Source: Punctularia strigosozonata HHB-11173 SS5
Lineage: Eukaryota; Basidiomycota; Agaricomycetes; Corticiales; Punctulariaceae
DNA: 64,000 nt
Assembly: GCF_000264995.1 (NCBI RefSeq)
Contig: NW_006767441.1
Location: 98,227-162,226, forward strand
Direction: 5' to 3'
The position numbers were made by a program, and so were the translations under genes. Of the stretch, positions 32,691 to 44,022 are shown one piece after another. Within the stretch, counting starts at the first letter, position 1. Each line of letters opens with the position of its first letter. A model generated the notes under the pieces. It ran no database searches, had not been told where the DNA came from, and saw only the letters and a program-made list of their open reading frames with translations.

Positions 32691-34364
32691 ATCAACTTTG
32701 CTGTCAGCCCCCTTGATCGCTATCCCGTTGGGCTTCGTCTGTATCGCCCCTGTTGTCGGAGCAGCACTGCCCGTGTACAATGATGTACTCTCGCGATCGT
32801 GGTGGCGAACAACTGTACCGCAAAGGGCCGGTACGCTTCTTCGACCCTGTTTGACACGGTTACGGGAGCGAGAGCTATTTCTTGGCTACTTCAGCCCGCT
32901 CTGCCACCAGTACACTGCAGGAGTAGATACATTCCTATCTTTTGCTCTAGTAGAGCACCATGGTGACCACCATAGCGAGCGCTTTTCCGAGGACCGGGAC
33001 ACGCTCGGAAGGCACGATCGGCTATTTTTTGCCGGAATCGGACGTAGACATTGTGTATATCACCCGACGTGGAATTTGATTTAAGACCGTGAGGCGTCAA
33101 AAGGCGTCAGAAAAGGCTGAACGACGGTGTGGTGTTGGAACTTTGTCTCGACTCGCGCCACGCATGCTTCGTCATCTACTTAGATGTCTTCACTATCGCA
33201 TTTATCTCAATTTTCAGTCTCGTCATATTGCCCATGACAGATGCGGTTGCAACTGTAGGGGTGGCCGACTCCATCGGTAGTACCAACTCCAGTCCGAATC
33301 TTATCTCAATGTGACGACGATTTATCATAAACCTTCTCCGGTGTCTGGCATGCTTATATAGGTTCGCATTCTGTATTCTGCCAGCGATGCCTACACGGCG
33401 TTCCCGATTCGGGCCGAACGTGCCAAACGGCCCATCAGTCATCCGCCGGGGCGTCGACACCATGATGCTCCACAGGTTCGTCGAAGCCCAATTTCTCCGT
33501 ATCTTCACTGAGCCGCCGTGTTGGATGTTTTACAATCTCCGTTCACATCAGATGCGGCTGGTACCAGCACATGGTCGCCATAAATCCGACAAGCCGTCAA
33601 TCCCATACGACTATACGAAACTTCAAACATGGCAAGGACTGTCGTCATGACATCACACAACCTTCGGTGACATGCATTAGTATGTGTTTGTTGGTACGGC
33701 ACCGAGACTGCTATCTTCCTCCTTGTGCGGCTTGCCCCATCCGATTGCAACGGATGCGCAAGTATTGCCCGAAACTCAGTATGATTGGTTTCTATGTTCA
33801 GATGCCGTGCTAACTGTCGCATCAAACATATCGACAAGCCGAGCCGTCTCTGCGACTGCAGCGCCTACCGTGCTCGGTACTCTGACCGAGGCTAACTTGG
33901 CTGCTTCAGAGGCTTACGACGCTATCAAGCACCCTTTCTCACTTCCACCCCAGAGAAATCCTATTCGGCACATGCTTACGATACAACGGAGGCGCTTCAA
34001 CCACAATGGAGACATAGGTGTTAGGCTAGTGCTGAACCTTCCCGCACGGCGATGGAAAAGACCTGGCCTAGCTGCTAACGTCGGCCCGCAATGGTGTCGT
34101 CCTCCCCGGGTTGCAACCTTAACGCGTGTCCTGGTATGCTGGCTTCACCAGATCTTCACTCGTCACTTGCAACAAACACTTACGTCCACGATACCGATGA
34201 CTCTGAGTTACATTGCTTGCATAGCGATTGACGCGTATCATTATCAAGCATGCACGGATCTTCGAGAGCTGTGGTACCATACCGAGTTTACAGCACATAA
34301 CTACTCTGAAACAATCTTCCTGGCAGCCGTGTCAGCTATAGTTATACAAAGTACGCGGCTATTA
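32691..34364. other. Gene-poor intergenic stretch
   Basis: Contains a 237-codon plus-strand open frame at 33684-34397 with no recognisable domain. That frame runs into the terminal repeat of the neighbouring element, so it is not accepted as a gene. Other frames are short. Confidence 0.5.
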
Positions 34365-34567
34365 GCCGTACACTTGGTTGTCGAATCTCGCGGCTAATTA
34401 GTCGCTCTGCCGCCTTTTCATGGCTGTACTGTAGCTGTGCCAGGTCAATATCAGTCAATGCCTGCCTCGGCTATGGCTCAGTCCGTGGTTACCTAAGCAT
34501 TCTACGTGGGAATTCCGTATCAAGCACCTTTCCGGGCGTTCGGTAGGACCTCCGGGTGCGGGAAATG
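34365..34567 (+). repeat. Left terminal inverted repeat
   Basis: Pairs with 35246-35400 in reverse complement, with a few substitutions and gaps; longest exact shared runs are about 20 bp. Confidence 0.7.
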
Positions 34568-35245
34568 ACCATCAGGGTACGGGTACGGTTGCCCTGCAGG
34601 GTCAGGTCAAAAGTCGTCGGTGCTCCGGGCCGGTGTGCACGTGACTTTATTTGAACTTCCGACTCCGCCGCTTCAGCACAGGCATCACTTAGGTACCTTA
34701 TCCTATCTGAATTTTGCCCGGTAAGAGCAAACCGCGAGAGTTTTATCAAGCTCCCCCCACATTAACACGGCCCATTTCTCAAGGGACATCTAATGTCTTA
34801 CTAATATAGCAGATATTATACTGTGCTTTTGCAGCCTTATGTTCAGGCAGACACCCTGAGGAGGAACATACCACAGGTCTCGATCCGTGGGAATATCTAT
34901 AACGCTCAGACTTGGAAATTTTTCACAATGTTCCAGGATTCCCACGATCAGTACAATCTTTGACTTGATGATCGGTATCAATGATCTTAGATCTGGCCGT
35001 GAGAGTATATGAGAGCAGGAATCGCATATTCTGTGATTCCAAATCGAGTATTTCTTTATTTGGTAGTGCCCCGAAAGCGCAATTCAAACACAAACTACAC
35101 CATGACAACTCGTACTATAATACCTAGCCATAAATCGTGTGCGTTGGGAAGCCAGCAGGCCTGCATGTGTACGGGGCATAGCCACCATGCCCGGGAGGAG
35201 CACTACCGCCCAGGAATGCTTCTGAGAAGCACCAGGATGTCATCG

Positions 35246-35400
35246 CCATTTCCCACACCCGGAGGCCCTACCGAACGCCCGGGAGGGAGCTTGTCATTGA
35301 CTAACATTGACCTAGGACAGCTACGGTACAGCTAATGTAACTAGTACAGCCCTAAAAGCGGGAGAGCGACTAATTAGCCGCGAAAATCGAAGTGCACGGC
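35246..35400 (-). repeat. Right terminal inverted repeat
   Basis: Reverse-complement partner of 34365-34567; about 50 bp shorter because of internal gaps. Confidence 0.7.
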
Positions 35401-35862
35401 TATAGCTGTTGTCGGTCGTACAACGGTATCCATCAGCACTGTTCCTGTGGTTGGCGTACGTCGATCGGCCCACAACTGATACGATCATTCATCTTCATGC
35501 CATGCTCTCCAGGTAGCCTGGTAAGGACTGGTCCCAGCGGGGTGTCAATGATAATAACAAGATAATGTTCATTGCGGAACGCTGGGCTCCGGATCCGGTG
35601 TTGAGCTCCCTGCCGTTGATGACGACTAGGACACACTATCGTTCCTCTGGGTCTGCCATGAGATGGCGCTATGATCTCCGATGCGCGCCGGCCTCTGATG
35701 TGCTATGTCAAGGTACACGCTCATCGAAAGCACACAAAAAGTCGAAGATTGCTTGTCAGGATGGCCGCAGTATAAGAACTCGCTTTATCCTCCGTGTCCG
35801 ATCAAGGAGCACCTCGCTTCTAAACGAGTTATTATCTCTCGAGCGGCCGTGTTCTGCACACC
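35401..35862. other. Laccase promoter region
   Basis: About 460 bp between the TIR element and the laccase start, with no gene. The TIR element therefore lies within plausible regulatory reach of the laccase. Confidence 0.55.
35771..35776 (+). promoter_or_regulatory. Candidate TATA box of the laccase gene
   Basis: TATAAG lies 92 bp upstream of the laccase ATG, a usual distance for mushroom laccase promoters. It is a short motif, so chance is possible. Confidence 0.5.
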
Positions 35863-38596
35863 ATGGCTGTCGTGCTTGCTGCATTTTTTGCTATTCTACT
35901 GGCAGCCGGTGCATGTCTGGCTGCTCTCCCGCCACATACCAATCTGCCCATCGTGAACGGCGTCATCGCACCAGATGGCTTCCCTCGTCCGTAAGTGAAC
36001 ATCTTGGCGGCTGAACTCTCGGTAAGCTGAACATCCTTAAAGCGCAGTTCTCGCTGGAGGAACGTTTCCGGGACCCCTCATTGCGGCGAATAAGGTAACA
36101 ATTAGCACGCGTTCTAATTCGATTCACGCTGACGCAAATCAAGGGAGAGGATTTCGCTATCAATGTACAGGACTACCTTCACGACACATCGATGAACCGT
36201 ACCACTACAGTGGTATGTATTTACTCCCCGAACCAAGCAGACGTTCTCATCCCCATCGTTGCATGGCTAGCATTGGCACGGTATCCAGCAGCGATATGGG
36301 TCAGTCTACGCAGATGGGCCCGCATTTGTGACGCAATGCCCGATCGCACCAAGTCAGTCTTTACCAGCGATATGTGAAACTCTCTCTCATTGTCGCAACA
36401 CAGACCACTCGTTTCCGTATCAGTTCAATCCAATAAATCAAACGGGAACTCACTGGTATCACTCCCATGAATCTTTACAGTATTGTGATGGGCTCAGAGG
36501 TCTGTTATTTACCCGTTAGCGCATATGTATTCTCACGGCGTATAAGGGCCGCTCGTCATCTACGATCCGGATGATCCTGCCAAGCATCTGTACGACATTG
36601 ACGATGGTAAGCAATAAATCGAGCAATAATGTCCTTGACATGACTCCCAGATATCTCAGAATCCACAGTAATCACTCTATCGGACTGGCTAGTATCATGT
36701 CTGCGGGTCATTGGACGCTAATTTGACGCCATTCTGCAGGTATCACAACGTTTCCAGCCAAATTCCGGCTCCACTGTATGACCTCCACTCCATTGACTCT
36801 TGACATTCGTTGACGTTGAATTAATCCACAGCCAGGCATGGTCTACCTTAATCAACGGAAAAGGCAGATATCTCGGCGGGCCAGACGTGAACCTTGCTAC
36901 CATTAATGTGGAGCATGGGAAACGGTATGTTGATAGGTCTCAATAACACCCACCGCTTCGGTCTCATGCGAAACACAGATACCGGTTCCGCTTGGTGTCG
37001 ATGAGGTTTGCGTTCTCGCATCATCCCGGTGTCATATGCATGTGGGCTTAATCACTGATCCGCAGTTGTGACCCGAGCTTCAACTTCTCCATTGATGGCC
37101 ACTCGATGACTGTACGTTGCGAGGATATTTTACACGTGCACCATTGAATTAATATGCACAGATTATCGAAGTGGAAGGGAATAATGTACAGCCTTTAGAA
37201 GTCGGCTCTCTTAACATTCTCGCCGGTAAGCTCCGCTCGCCTTGGAAGGATCAATCCTCATATATTTTCAATAAAACCAGCGCAGCGATACTCCTTTGTG
37301 GTGCGCATTTATATCCCAATCAAGTGGAGAGGTTATCTCACATCTTATGGTGAAGCTGAATGCTAACAAACGTGTCGATAATTACTGTAAGTCAAATCAC
37401 TTCAACGTTTTAGTCAACGGTCTGATATGATACCGCAGGGATTCGCGCGCAACCTAATGATGCTATGTACGACGGATTCTTCAACGGGGTTAACAGTGCC
37501 GTCTTGCATTACGTGGGCGCTAGCTCTGGCGAGCCGACCCAAAACGTTACGTCCCCAGGATCATTTCTCTTGGAGACCAATCTCCATGTACGTCTGCTTA
37601 CTCTTATACCCCTCCCTATTTCGCTAACACCGCTTTCAGCCACTCCAGAATGCTGCTGCAGTGAGGGTTGTCTGTCCCTTACATCAGACGGCCTGTTAAC
37701 GTTACTTCACAGCCTCAGAATGCTCAAGGGGAAGCCGACGTATATATTAACCTTGCATTCAACTTCGTAAGTAGCATCTACAGACGGCATTCGCACATCT
37801 GACTTCTCCTTCCTTCCAGACCGCAGGTCTTTTCACCGTGAACGGGGTTCCTTTCATACCACCTCCCGTCCCTGTGTTACTCCAAATACTGAAGGGTGCA
37901 AAGACTGCTCACGAGATTGCGCCGGTGGGAAGTGTGTATACATTGCCGCGCAACAAGGTTATACAGGTTTCGATGCCTGGTGCAAACGTAGATGCCATCG
38001 GCGGTCCTGTAAGCTTCACCTTGAGGGGTAACGGCTATCATGCTCACCGGTCTCTGTAGCATCCCGTACATCTGCATGGTGTATGTGTCCGTGCTGCTTC
38101 CTAGTCAAGATTGCTCACTGCGCAATGACAGCACGCCTTCTCTGTAGTGAGGAGCGCCGGCTCCGACAAGTATAACTTCCATAATCCGGTCAAGCGTGAT
38201 ACCGTCAGCATCGGTGGTGCTAGCGACAATGTCACGATCCGTTTTGTTACTGTGAGTAGATCGTTTCGATTTCCACGTGAATGTGCTTAGTGCTTGCACA
38301 GGATAACCCCGGACCATGGTTCTTGCACTGTCACATTGAACCTCACTTGAATGCCGGGTTCGCAGTTGGTATGGGGTTGTCGTAACGGCCTTGTCCGGAG
38401 CATTGAGCCCTTTGCAACAGTGTTCGCTGAAGACGTTCCGGATATTCCAACAACGGACCGTACGACGGGTTAGTGCCTTGCTTTCATCTTGACGACGTTA
38501 CCACACTCTGACTGGACACGCTTCGTTGGAACGAAACCAGATTCCTGGCGCGACTTGTGTCCTTCCTACGACTTGCTCCCGCTAGGTGAAAGATAA
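35863..38596 (+). CDS. Laccase (multicopper oxidase), secreted
   Basis: Oxidises phenols with reduction of O2 to water; used in lignin or phenolic turnover. The signal peptide is clear ([20 protein letters not shown]). All four copper signatures are intact after splicing: [44 protein letters not shown] and [20 protein letters not shown]. Phe lies ten residues after the T1 Cys, as in class-3, often high-potential, laccases. The L1 loop departs from the usual NWADG form. The C-terminus is [14 protein letters not shown] before a TAA at 38594-38596. About 22 introns were traced; all keep phase, and one (36688-36739) needs a GC donor. Estimated length is slightly over 500 residues, normal for the family. 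Confidence 0.9.
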
Positions 38597-39232
38597 TGGG
38601 ATGTATTTCTCTACCTTGCTTCCGCGGGTGTGCGGGTTCAGAGAATTTTGTATCATGTGCGGGAATAACAGCGGCTCACATGTATGCTCCCGGCATATTC
38701 GATATGCACATGTGCATTCCTCGTTCTCGCGTAGACGGTAGAGGACGGTGTCGTGGCATAGCTTGCCAACGTGGCCTTTTCTCCGACTCTGCCGTGTTAC
38801 CCTGCGACGAAACCACCCGGCATTTCCTCCGGCTGAATGAGGCCAATGCTGGCCTGCGGCGCGCAGACAACTTGTGTGGCGCGCGCAGTAACCGCAACTT
38901 ACCGCGTCTCACTTCTGCTCATTCCGCGGTCACTCGTGATGCAGCGTCCGATACCAACGGGCAGTTTCCCGCAGTTTGGATTCGCCGCCAACTCTTCCGG
39001 CAATCATTGCTGCGACCACGTCTCATACTGTGACCGCAAGCCGCAGTGAGCGTTCGGCACTATCGCCAGCATAACGCGTACCATCGACGATGGCGCTTAC
39101 GGAACTCGCGGGGGATATAGCAGTCGTAGGGCACTAGCGTATAAGAGCGCTAGGACGTGAGGCGTCCTTCATCACCGAAGCCCCTATCTCATCATCTACC
39201 TCTACAAACTCTGAACCGACGCGCTTTTCCGC
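38597..39232. other. Intergenic region after the laccase
   Basis: Holds the laccase 3' region and the promoter of the next gene. A 145-codon open frame at 38596-39033 overlaps the laccase stop codon, is Arg/Cys-rich and resembles no protein; not accepted. Confidence 0.55.
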
Positions 39233-40153
39233 AATGAACGTGTTCTGTGTCGGTGGCTCCCGTAACATCGGATACCACGCTTCCATCCGTCTCCTAAGTA
39301 AGTGCAGACTCGCTTCCAACACGAGATCGCACATGCTCATCTTCGTCGTCTTGACTGGCAGACGCGGGCTACAGCGTAACGTTCTTGTTGCGTTACCCAT
39401 CCTGCTTTGACAAGAATGAGACGATCCAGCGCTTTGTCGCTTCCGGCAAAGCGAAGCTTGTGAAAGGCGATGCCCTGAACCAAGACGAGGTTCGTGCAGG
39501 CTGGGAAGCGGCAGGGGGTATCGATGTCGACCTGCTCCTCTTCACGCTCGGTTAGTTCATGCCACAACCCTTCCACAGCGCGCAATCGCCTGACACAATT
39601 CCTCGAACCAGGCGGCATCCCCTCCTGGAACATCCGCAAGGGCGCGGTGATCACCCCTCCCGACCTTTGCACGCGATCCCTCGCCAACGTTCTCCGCGCC
39701 GCTCCTCCGCAATCTCCACCCAAGCTGAAGGTCGTCGTTATATCCTCGACCGGTGTTACGAAAACCTCGCACAAGAACCTCCCGTGGACCCTTCGTCCTA
39801 TGTACGGCTACCTCCTCCGGCAGCCGCATGACGACAAACTCGGCATGGAGCGTGTGCTCGCACAGACTGCTGGTAAACCATGGACGGTCGAGGAACCCCC
39901 CTCCGACGTTCTTCCGTCCGACGGTTCATGGAAGAACGACTTGCCCTCGACGGGCGCCATTGCGAGCACGGTGGTCGTGCGCCCTGCACTTCTGACAGAT
40001 GGTGCGTGCACCGAGAAGTACCGTTCATCTGTCGGCGACCATGGCAAGGGCTTCACCACTGTATCAAGGAAAGACGTTGCCCACTACGTGGCGGAAAACC
40101 TCATCAAGAACTGGGAGAAGTGGGAAAACCAGATCGTCAGCGTCGCATACTAA
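39233..40153 (+). CDS. NAD(P)-binding (NmrA-like) oxidoreductase
   Basis: The start at 39233 gives MNVFCVGGSRNIGYHASIRL, a glycine-rich Rossmann entry (GGSRNIG). Introns at about 39297-39361 (GTAAGT donor) and 39550-39610 (GTTAGT donor) splice in phase, joining LLNAGYSVTFLLRYPSCF to the body and DLLLFTLG to GGIPSWNIRKGAV. Further landmarks are KLKVVVISSTGVTKTSHKNL, the MYGYLLRQPHDDKLGME segment, and VVVRPALLTDG before VSRKDVAHYVAENLI. This is the usual order of extended atypical short-chain dehydrogenases in fungi; product about 265 residues. Substrate unknown. It is only distantly like the NmrA-type gene at 12926-13887. It converges on RPN6. Confidence 0.82.
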
Positions 40154-40425
40154 TAGACGCGTCAAGCCCTTCCTGTGACTGTATATGTTACCATATAGCT
40201 GGATGCCATCCCTAAGACCTAGTAATCAGAGTCCTCAGGGTTCGGAAAACGTCGCGATGCCTGGATTGATGATACTTTGGGAATCGTTATCGTGAGATAT
40301 CCTCAAGATTCTAACACCCGTTCATACTCCATTTCTTCTACCGCACGGTCGATTTGAGAGACAACGGCGTGGGGACAGAACGGATCGGAACGATGCGATG
40401 CATTACAATTATGATGAACAATGAG

Positions 40426-42247
40426 CTACGCGATCTGGACGGTCTGCGGGATTGTGAGCGACAGACGTGAGGTGAGTAGTGGCAACTACCTTAGCGTATA
40501 GTGAGTCCACGACTTTCCCAACCTCCGCAAGGGTATCAATGGCGGTCCCGTACGCGTCCTTTATAACGTCCAATGTTACTCGTGATCATGGTCACGAAGA
40601 ACGTGATACGCACATCCACTTCCGGCTCGTCATAAACCAGCAGACATCCCCGTCCTTGATCCAACACGCCGTAGAACACCTTGTCCAGAATCATCTGTGA
40701 CAGTTTGGCCTCGACTTCTTGTCGTCCCTGGCCGACCTGTTGTGCGACATACTCGACCTCCACTACCGAGTAAGGTTCGACGATACGGAGGAGATTCTGC
40801 TCCAGGAGAGTGTCATACAACGCAGCAAGATGGGAACGGATCGTCGGATCGGATGAGAGCTCTGTGGCAAGTTTCAGCCGCGCGCCCTCTCTGAACTGGC
40901 CTGGCATATCTACTGACCATCCCGATAGTCCCGCAATGCCTTCTCAAAGTCGGCTAAGTCTCGATTCTGGTGTGCACGAGCGATGGCGCGCATGCTCTCA
41001 ACTTCCCGGAGTTGCGCGTACTTCGCCGCCAGTTTTATGGACAGTAGAGAGGTAACGTCTTCGGGCTACCATGAGAACGATGAGGACAGGACATCTCATG
41101 GAAGGAGATAGAGCAAATATGCGACCAGTCGCACGTACCAGATTGAGCATGACTTTGCATAAGAGCATGTATTTGAGCGCGTTCAATGCGCCCGGATCGT
41201 CTTGAGAGGAAAGGTTCTCAAACGTCTCAAAGAAGTAGGAGTATGCGGTTGTGTAGTCCTGTTTGCCGTCAACAGATGATTGGGTGGACAATACCATGCA
41301 AATCATACCTTGTCTTCCGCATGGAGGACGCCGGATTGCAAGTCGAGCGCGGCTTGCAGATGCGGTGGACAGTATATCGAGTTTGCAGCGGTACGGGCAG
41401 ATGTTAAAGCAGCCTGAGGGACGGTCAACCCCAAACAGTTGAAGAATGCGGTTAAGACATACCTTTGACTTGGCGAAATTGCCGATCCCACGGTACACTC
41501 GTGATTCCAGGAGATGGACCTCGGTGAGGATCATTTTATCGTCCAACCTCTTGAGTTCGGTGAGGAGGTTGTCGATCAGTGAGAGAGCGGGTTTGAATTG
41601 ATTGGTTTCTAGCTGCCTGCATTATGGAGGTTGGTTTACGATGTGCGCAGAACAAGGCAGAGACCTACAGCCCGATGAGACGTGTCTCGAGACTTTGCTT
41701 AAGGAAGATGCGCTTCTCCTGCTTCGCCCACTCGACGTTGTCGGTCAATATCCTGATTTGCGTCTTTTGAGAGTTGGGTATAGAGTTGAAGAAGTCCAGG
41801 AGGGTGCGGACTGAATGAGCAGACGATGAGCACATCAAGGAAGGGGTGCATGCTATCATCAACTCACTGAGTTTGGCAGTCTTGGCTTTCGCCGTAGATG
41901 ACATAAACGATCGTGAAAGAGTTATGACTTCAGCGACACCTTCCGCATTCCTGATAAGCATTCAGTGAGGAGCATCGGTGGTAGGGTTTATGGATCGCAC
42001 TTCTGGTCTCGATATAGTTCGCCGAGTTTCACCAACGCAGCCTCCTGCTCCCGCAGCGCCTCGCTGGACTCCGGTGCACCACTACTTGTTGACGCTGTGG
42101 CAGAATGTCGGTATACGAATGCGCGGTGGAAGATCAAGCAAACGCACCGGCGGCGTTGAGAATGTCTTTGTAGATCTGCTCGGCCTTCTTCGGTTCAGAC
42201 TTTGCAAGCGAGGCCGCTTCTACCAGCCTTGACGCTGTAGCCGACAT
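40426..42247 (-). CDS. RPN6: 26S proteasome regulatory subunit Rpn6 (PSMD11)
   Basis: Non-ATPase subunit of the 19S lid that clamps lid and base of the proteasome. The N-terminus is [23 protein letters not shown]-like helices follow ([35 protein letters not shown]). The PCI-domain end reads [40 protein letters not shown] and [20 protein letters not shown]. The last exon (TVQIA) follows a GTAGTT..CCGCAG intron after VVDSLYAK and ends at the TAG on 40426-40428. The start at 42247 is chosen because the frame upstream reads as low-quality sequence and the family begins this way. It is head to head with RPN7. Confidence 0.92.
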
Positions 42248-42433
42248 TATTGTAGATAAAATTCGGAGGATGGACCAGGATGATCGTGGACGTCGAGCAG
42301 GAGAGCACGGGTACGCGTCACGAACGACGCGCGTCTCGAAGCTGACGCGTTCTCCAACCTCCCAGTCAGTACATTCACATATCGCGTCCATACCAACTTA
42401 TCTGACCTCCAGATCGTCTGTAGAATAATCATC
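42248..42433. promoter_or_regulatory. 186-bp bidirectional promoter of RPN6 and RPN7
   Basis: The complete interval between the two divergent start codons. It contains ACGCGTCA (42313-42320) and its exact reverse complement TGACGCGT (42343-42350), with a palindrome GACGCGCGTC (42326-42335) between them. ACGCGT resembles the fungal MCB cell-cycle box and TGACG a bZIP half-site. No yeast-type PACE site (GGTGGCAAA) is seen. Confidence 0.7.
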
Positions 42434-43877
42434 ATGGCCGAGGAAACCGTCCTTCCGTACCCGAACCTCGTCCTTCCCCAGCATTACTTTGTCTTGTCTA
42501 AGCCATCCCTTTCCCAACTTCATGCTTCTGCGCGCACATCTCTCCTCGATGGCATCAAAACGGATGAAATGGCGCCCTACTATCGCATCGTGACCGCTTC
42601 CGGCGCACTACCGCTTGACGAGAAGCTTTTGGCAGAACTAGAGACTAAGAACAAGGAGGAGCTCGAGAGCTTTGAGAAGAGGATAGAGGAGGCAAAAGCG
42701 ATCGAGGGCGAGACCGATGTTGCGGAGCTGCTGAGAGCGAAAGCGACATACTTGACGAGGATCGGAGAGAAGGTGCGCTTTCCCGAGGGCCTAGCTCGTG
42801 GGCGGGTCTGATGATGCCTGCAAACCAGGAGAAAGCAATCGAGGCTCAGAAAGTTGCTCTGGAGAAGACTGCCGGAGCGGGCTCGCGGATAGACATCGTC
42901 TTGACACTCGTCCGGATCGGCTTCTTCTTCCTGGATCATAGCCTTATAACAGCCAACCTCGCGAAGGCGGAAGAGTGAGTCCATTCGCATATATGCTGCA
43001 CATCGGAGTCTCACTAGCGGGACTTCAGGCTCATCGAAAAGGGTGGTGACTGGGACCGTCGCAACCGCCTCAAGGTCTATCAAGGCCTGCACGCATTGTC
43101 AATCCGCCAATTTAAACGAGCTGGCGAATTGTTCTTCGACTCCTTGTCAACATTCACCGCGACGGAATTAATACCGTACAATGACTTCGTGGCCCTCACC
43201 GTCATCACGAACACGCTTACGTTACAACGGGTAGACTTGAAAAAGAAGGTTAGCGGACGAGTATATTGTCGACGTGAAGACGGCAAAATTGATTGGTTGT
43301 GGTTTAGATCATCGCTTCTCCAGAAGTGAACCAGGTCCTTCCGGATATCCCCCTTCTCTCGGACCTCACCAAGAACCTTTACGACTGTCATTATGACAAG
43401 TTCTTCGTCGCTCTAGGTGCGACTCTTCACTCTTCTGTAATCTATGTATTCAATGTATTGAATGGCATGTCCTCAGCGACCCTTGAACAAACCTACCTCA
43501 TCCCATCCCGCCTCCTCTCACCCCATACTCGGTTCTACGTACGCGAGATGCGTATACTAGCCTACTCGCAACTATTGGAGAGCTACAGAAGCCTGACGCT
43601 CGAGAGCCTCAGCGCTGCGTTCGGCGTCAGCGTGGAGTTCGTCGACAAGTAAGCAGACGACTGTTTACGTGTTATTCTACTCTTCTGACAAGACGTTCTC
43701 TGCAGCGAACTCTCGCGCTTCATCGCCTCCGGCCGTTTGCACTGCACGATCGACAAGGTTCACGGCGTCGTCGAGACCAATCGTCCGTCGCTCAAGAACG
43801 CTCAGTACGATACCGTAATCCGGCAGGGCGACATACTCCTCAATGCGGTCCAGCGCCTAAGTAAGGTGCTGTACTAA
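42434..43877 (+). CDS. RPN7: 26S proteasome regulatory subunit Rpn7 (PSMD6)
   Basis: Lid subunit of the 19S particle with TPR-like helices and a C-terminal PCI domain. It begins [20 protein letters not shown] and continues with [79 protein letters not shown], then [20 protein letters not shown] and the PCI winged-helix end [20 protein letters not shown] and [20 protein letters not shown]. Five or six introns of 50-70 bp. Length about 390 residues matches the family. It converges with the unidentified gene at 44023-44809. Confidence 0.93.
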
Positions 43878-44022
43878 GAGGTGGACGGGACCGGATGCTG
43901 GGTGCTCGGTCCAAAATCTAGGCGCTGGACTTGCACTGCCGTGCTCGTATTGTTGCGGAATTCGATGGAATGCGACTTTTACATTGTAATAATATATTCT
44001 GTCTCTGGGGCATCCGCTCAGA

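Larger units (their letters stand above)
34365..35400. mobile_element. Non-autonomous DNA element with long imperfect TIRs, TA target
   Basis: A 1,036-bp unit whose two ends are inverted copies. The left arm begins GCCGTACACTT and the right arm, reversed, GCCGTGCACTT. Further in both share CGCGGCTAATTAGTCGCTCT and CGGGCGTTCGGTAGG. Small indels make the arms unequal: 34365-34567 and 35246-35400. A TA dinucleotide flanks each end, as with Tc1/mariner-like or other TA-targeting transposons. The ~680-bp interior has no transposase frame, so the copy would depend on enzyme supplied elsewhere. Arm divergence suggests some age. Confidence 0.7.

Noticed and set aside
33684-34397. 237-codon plus-strand frame
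   Set aside because: No recognisable domain, no splice partner, and its end lies inside the terminal repeat of the TIR element.
38596-39033. 145-codon frame overlapping the laccase stop codon
   Set aside because: Arg/Cys-rich composition, overlaps a well-supported gene end, no homologous feature.
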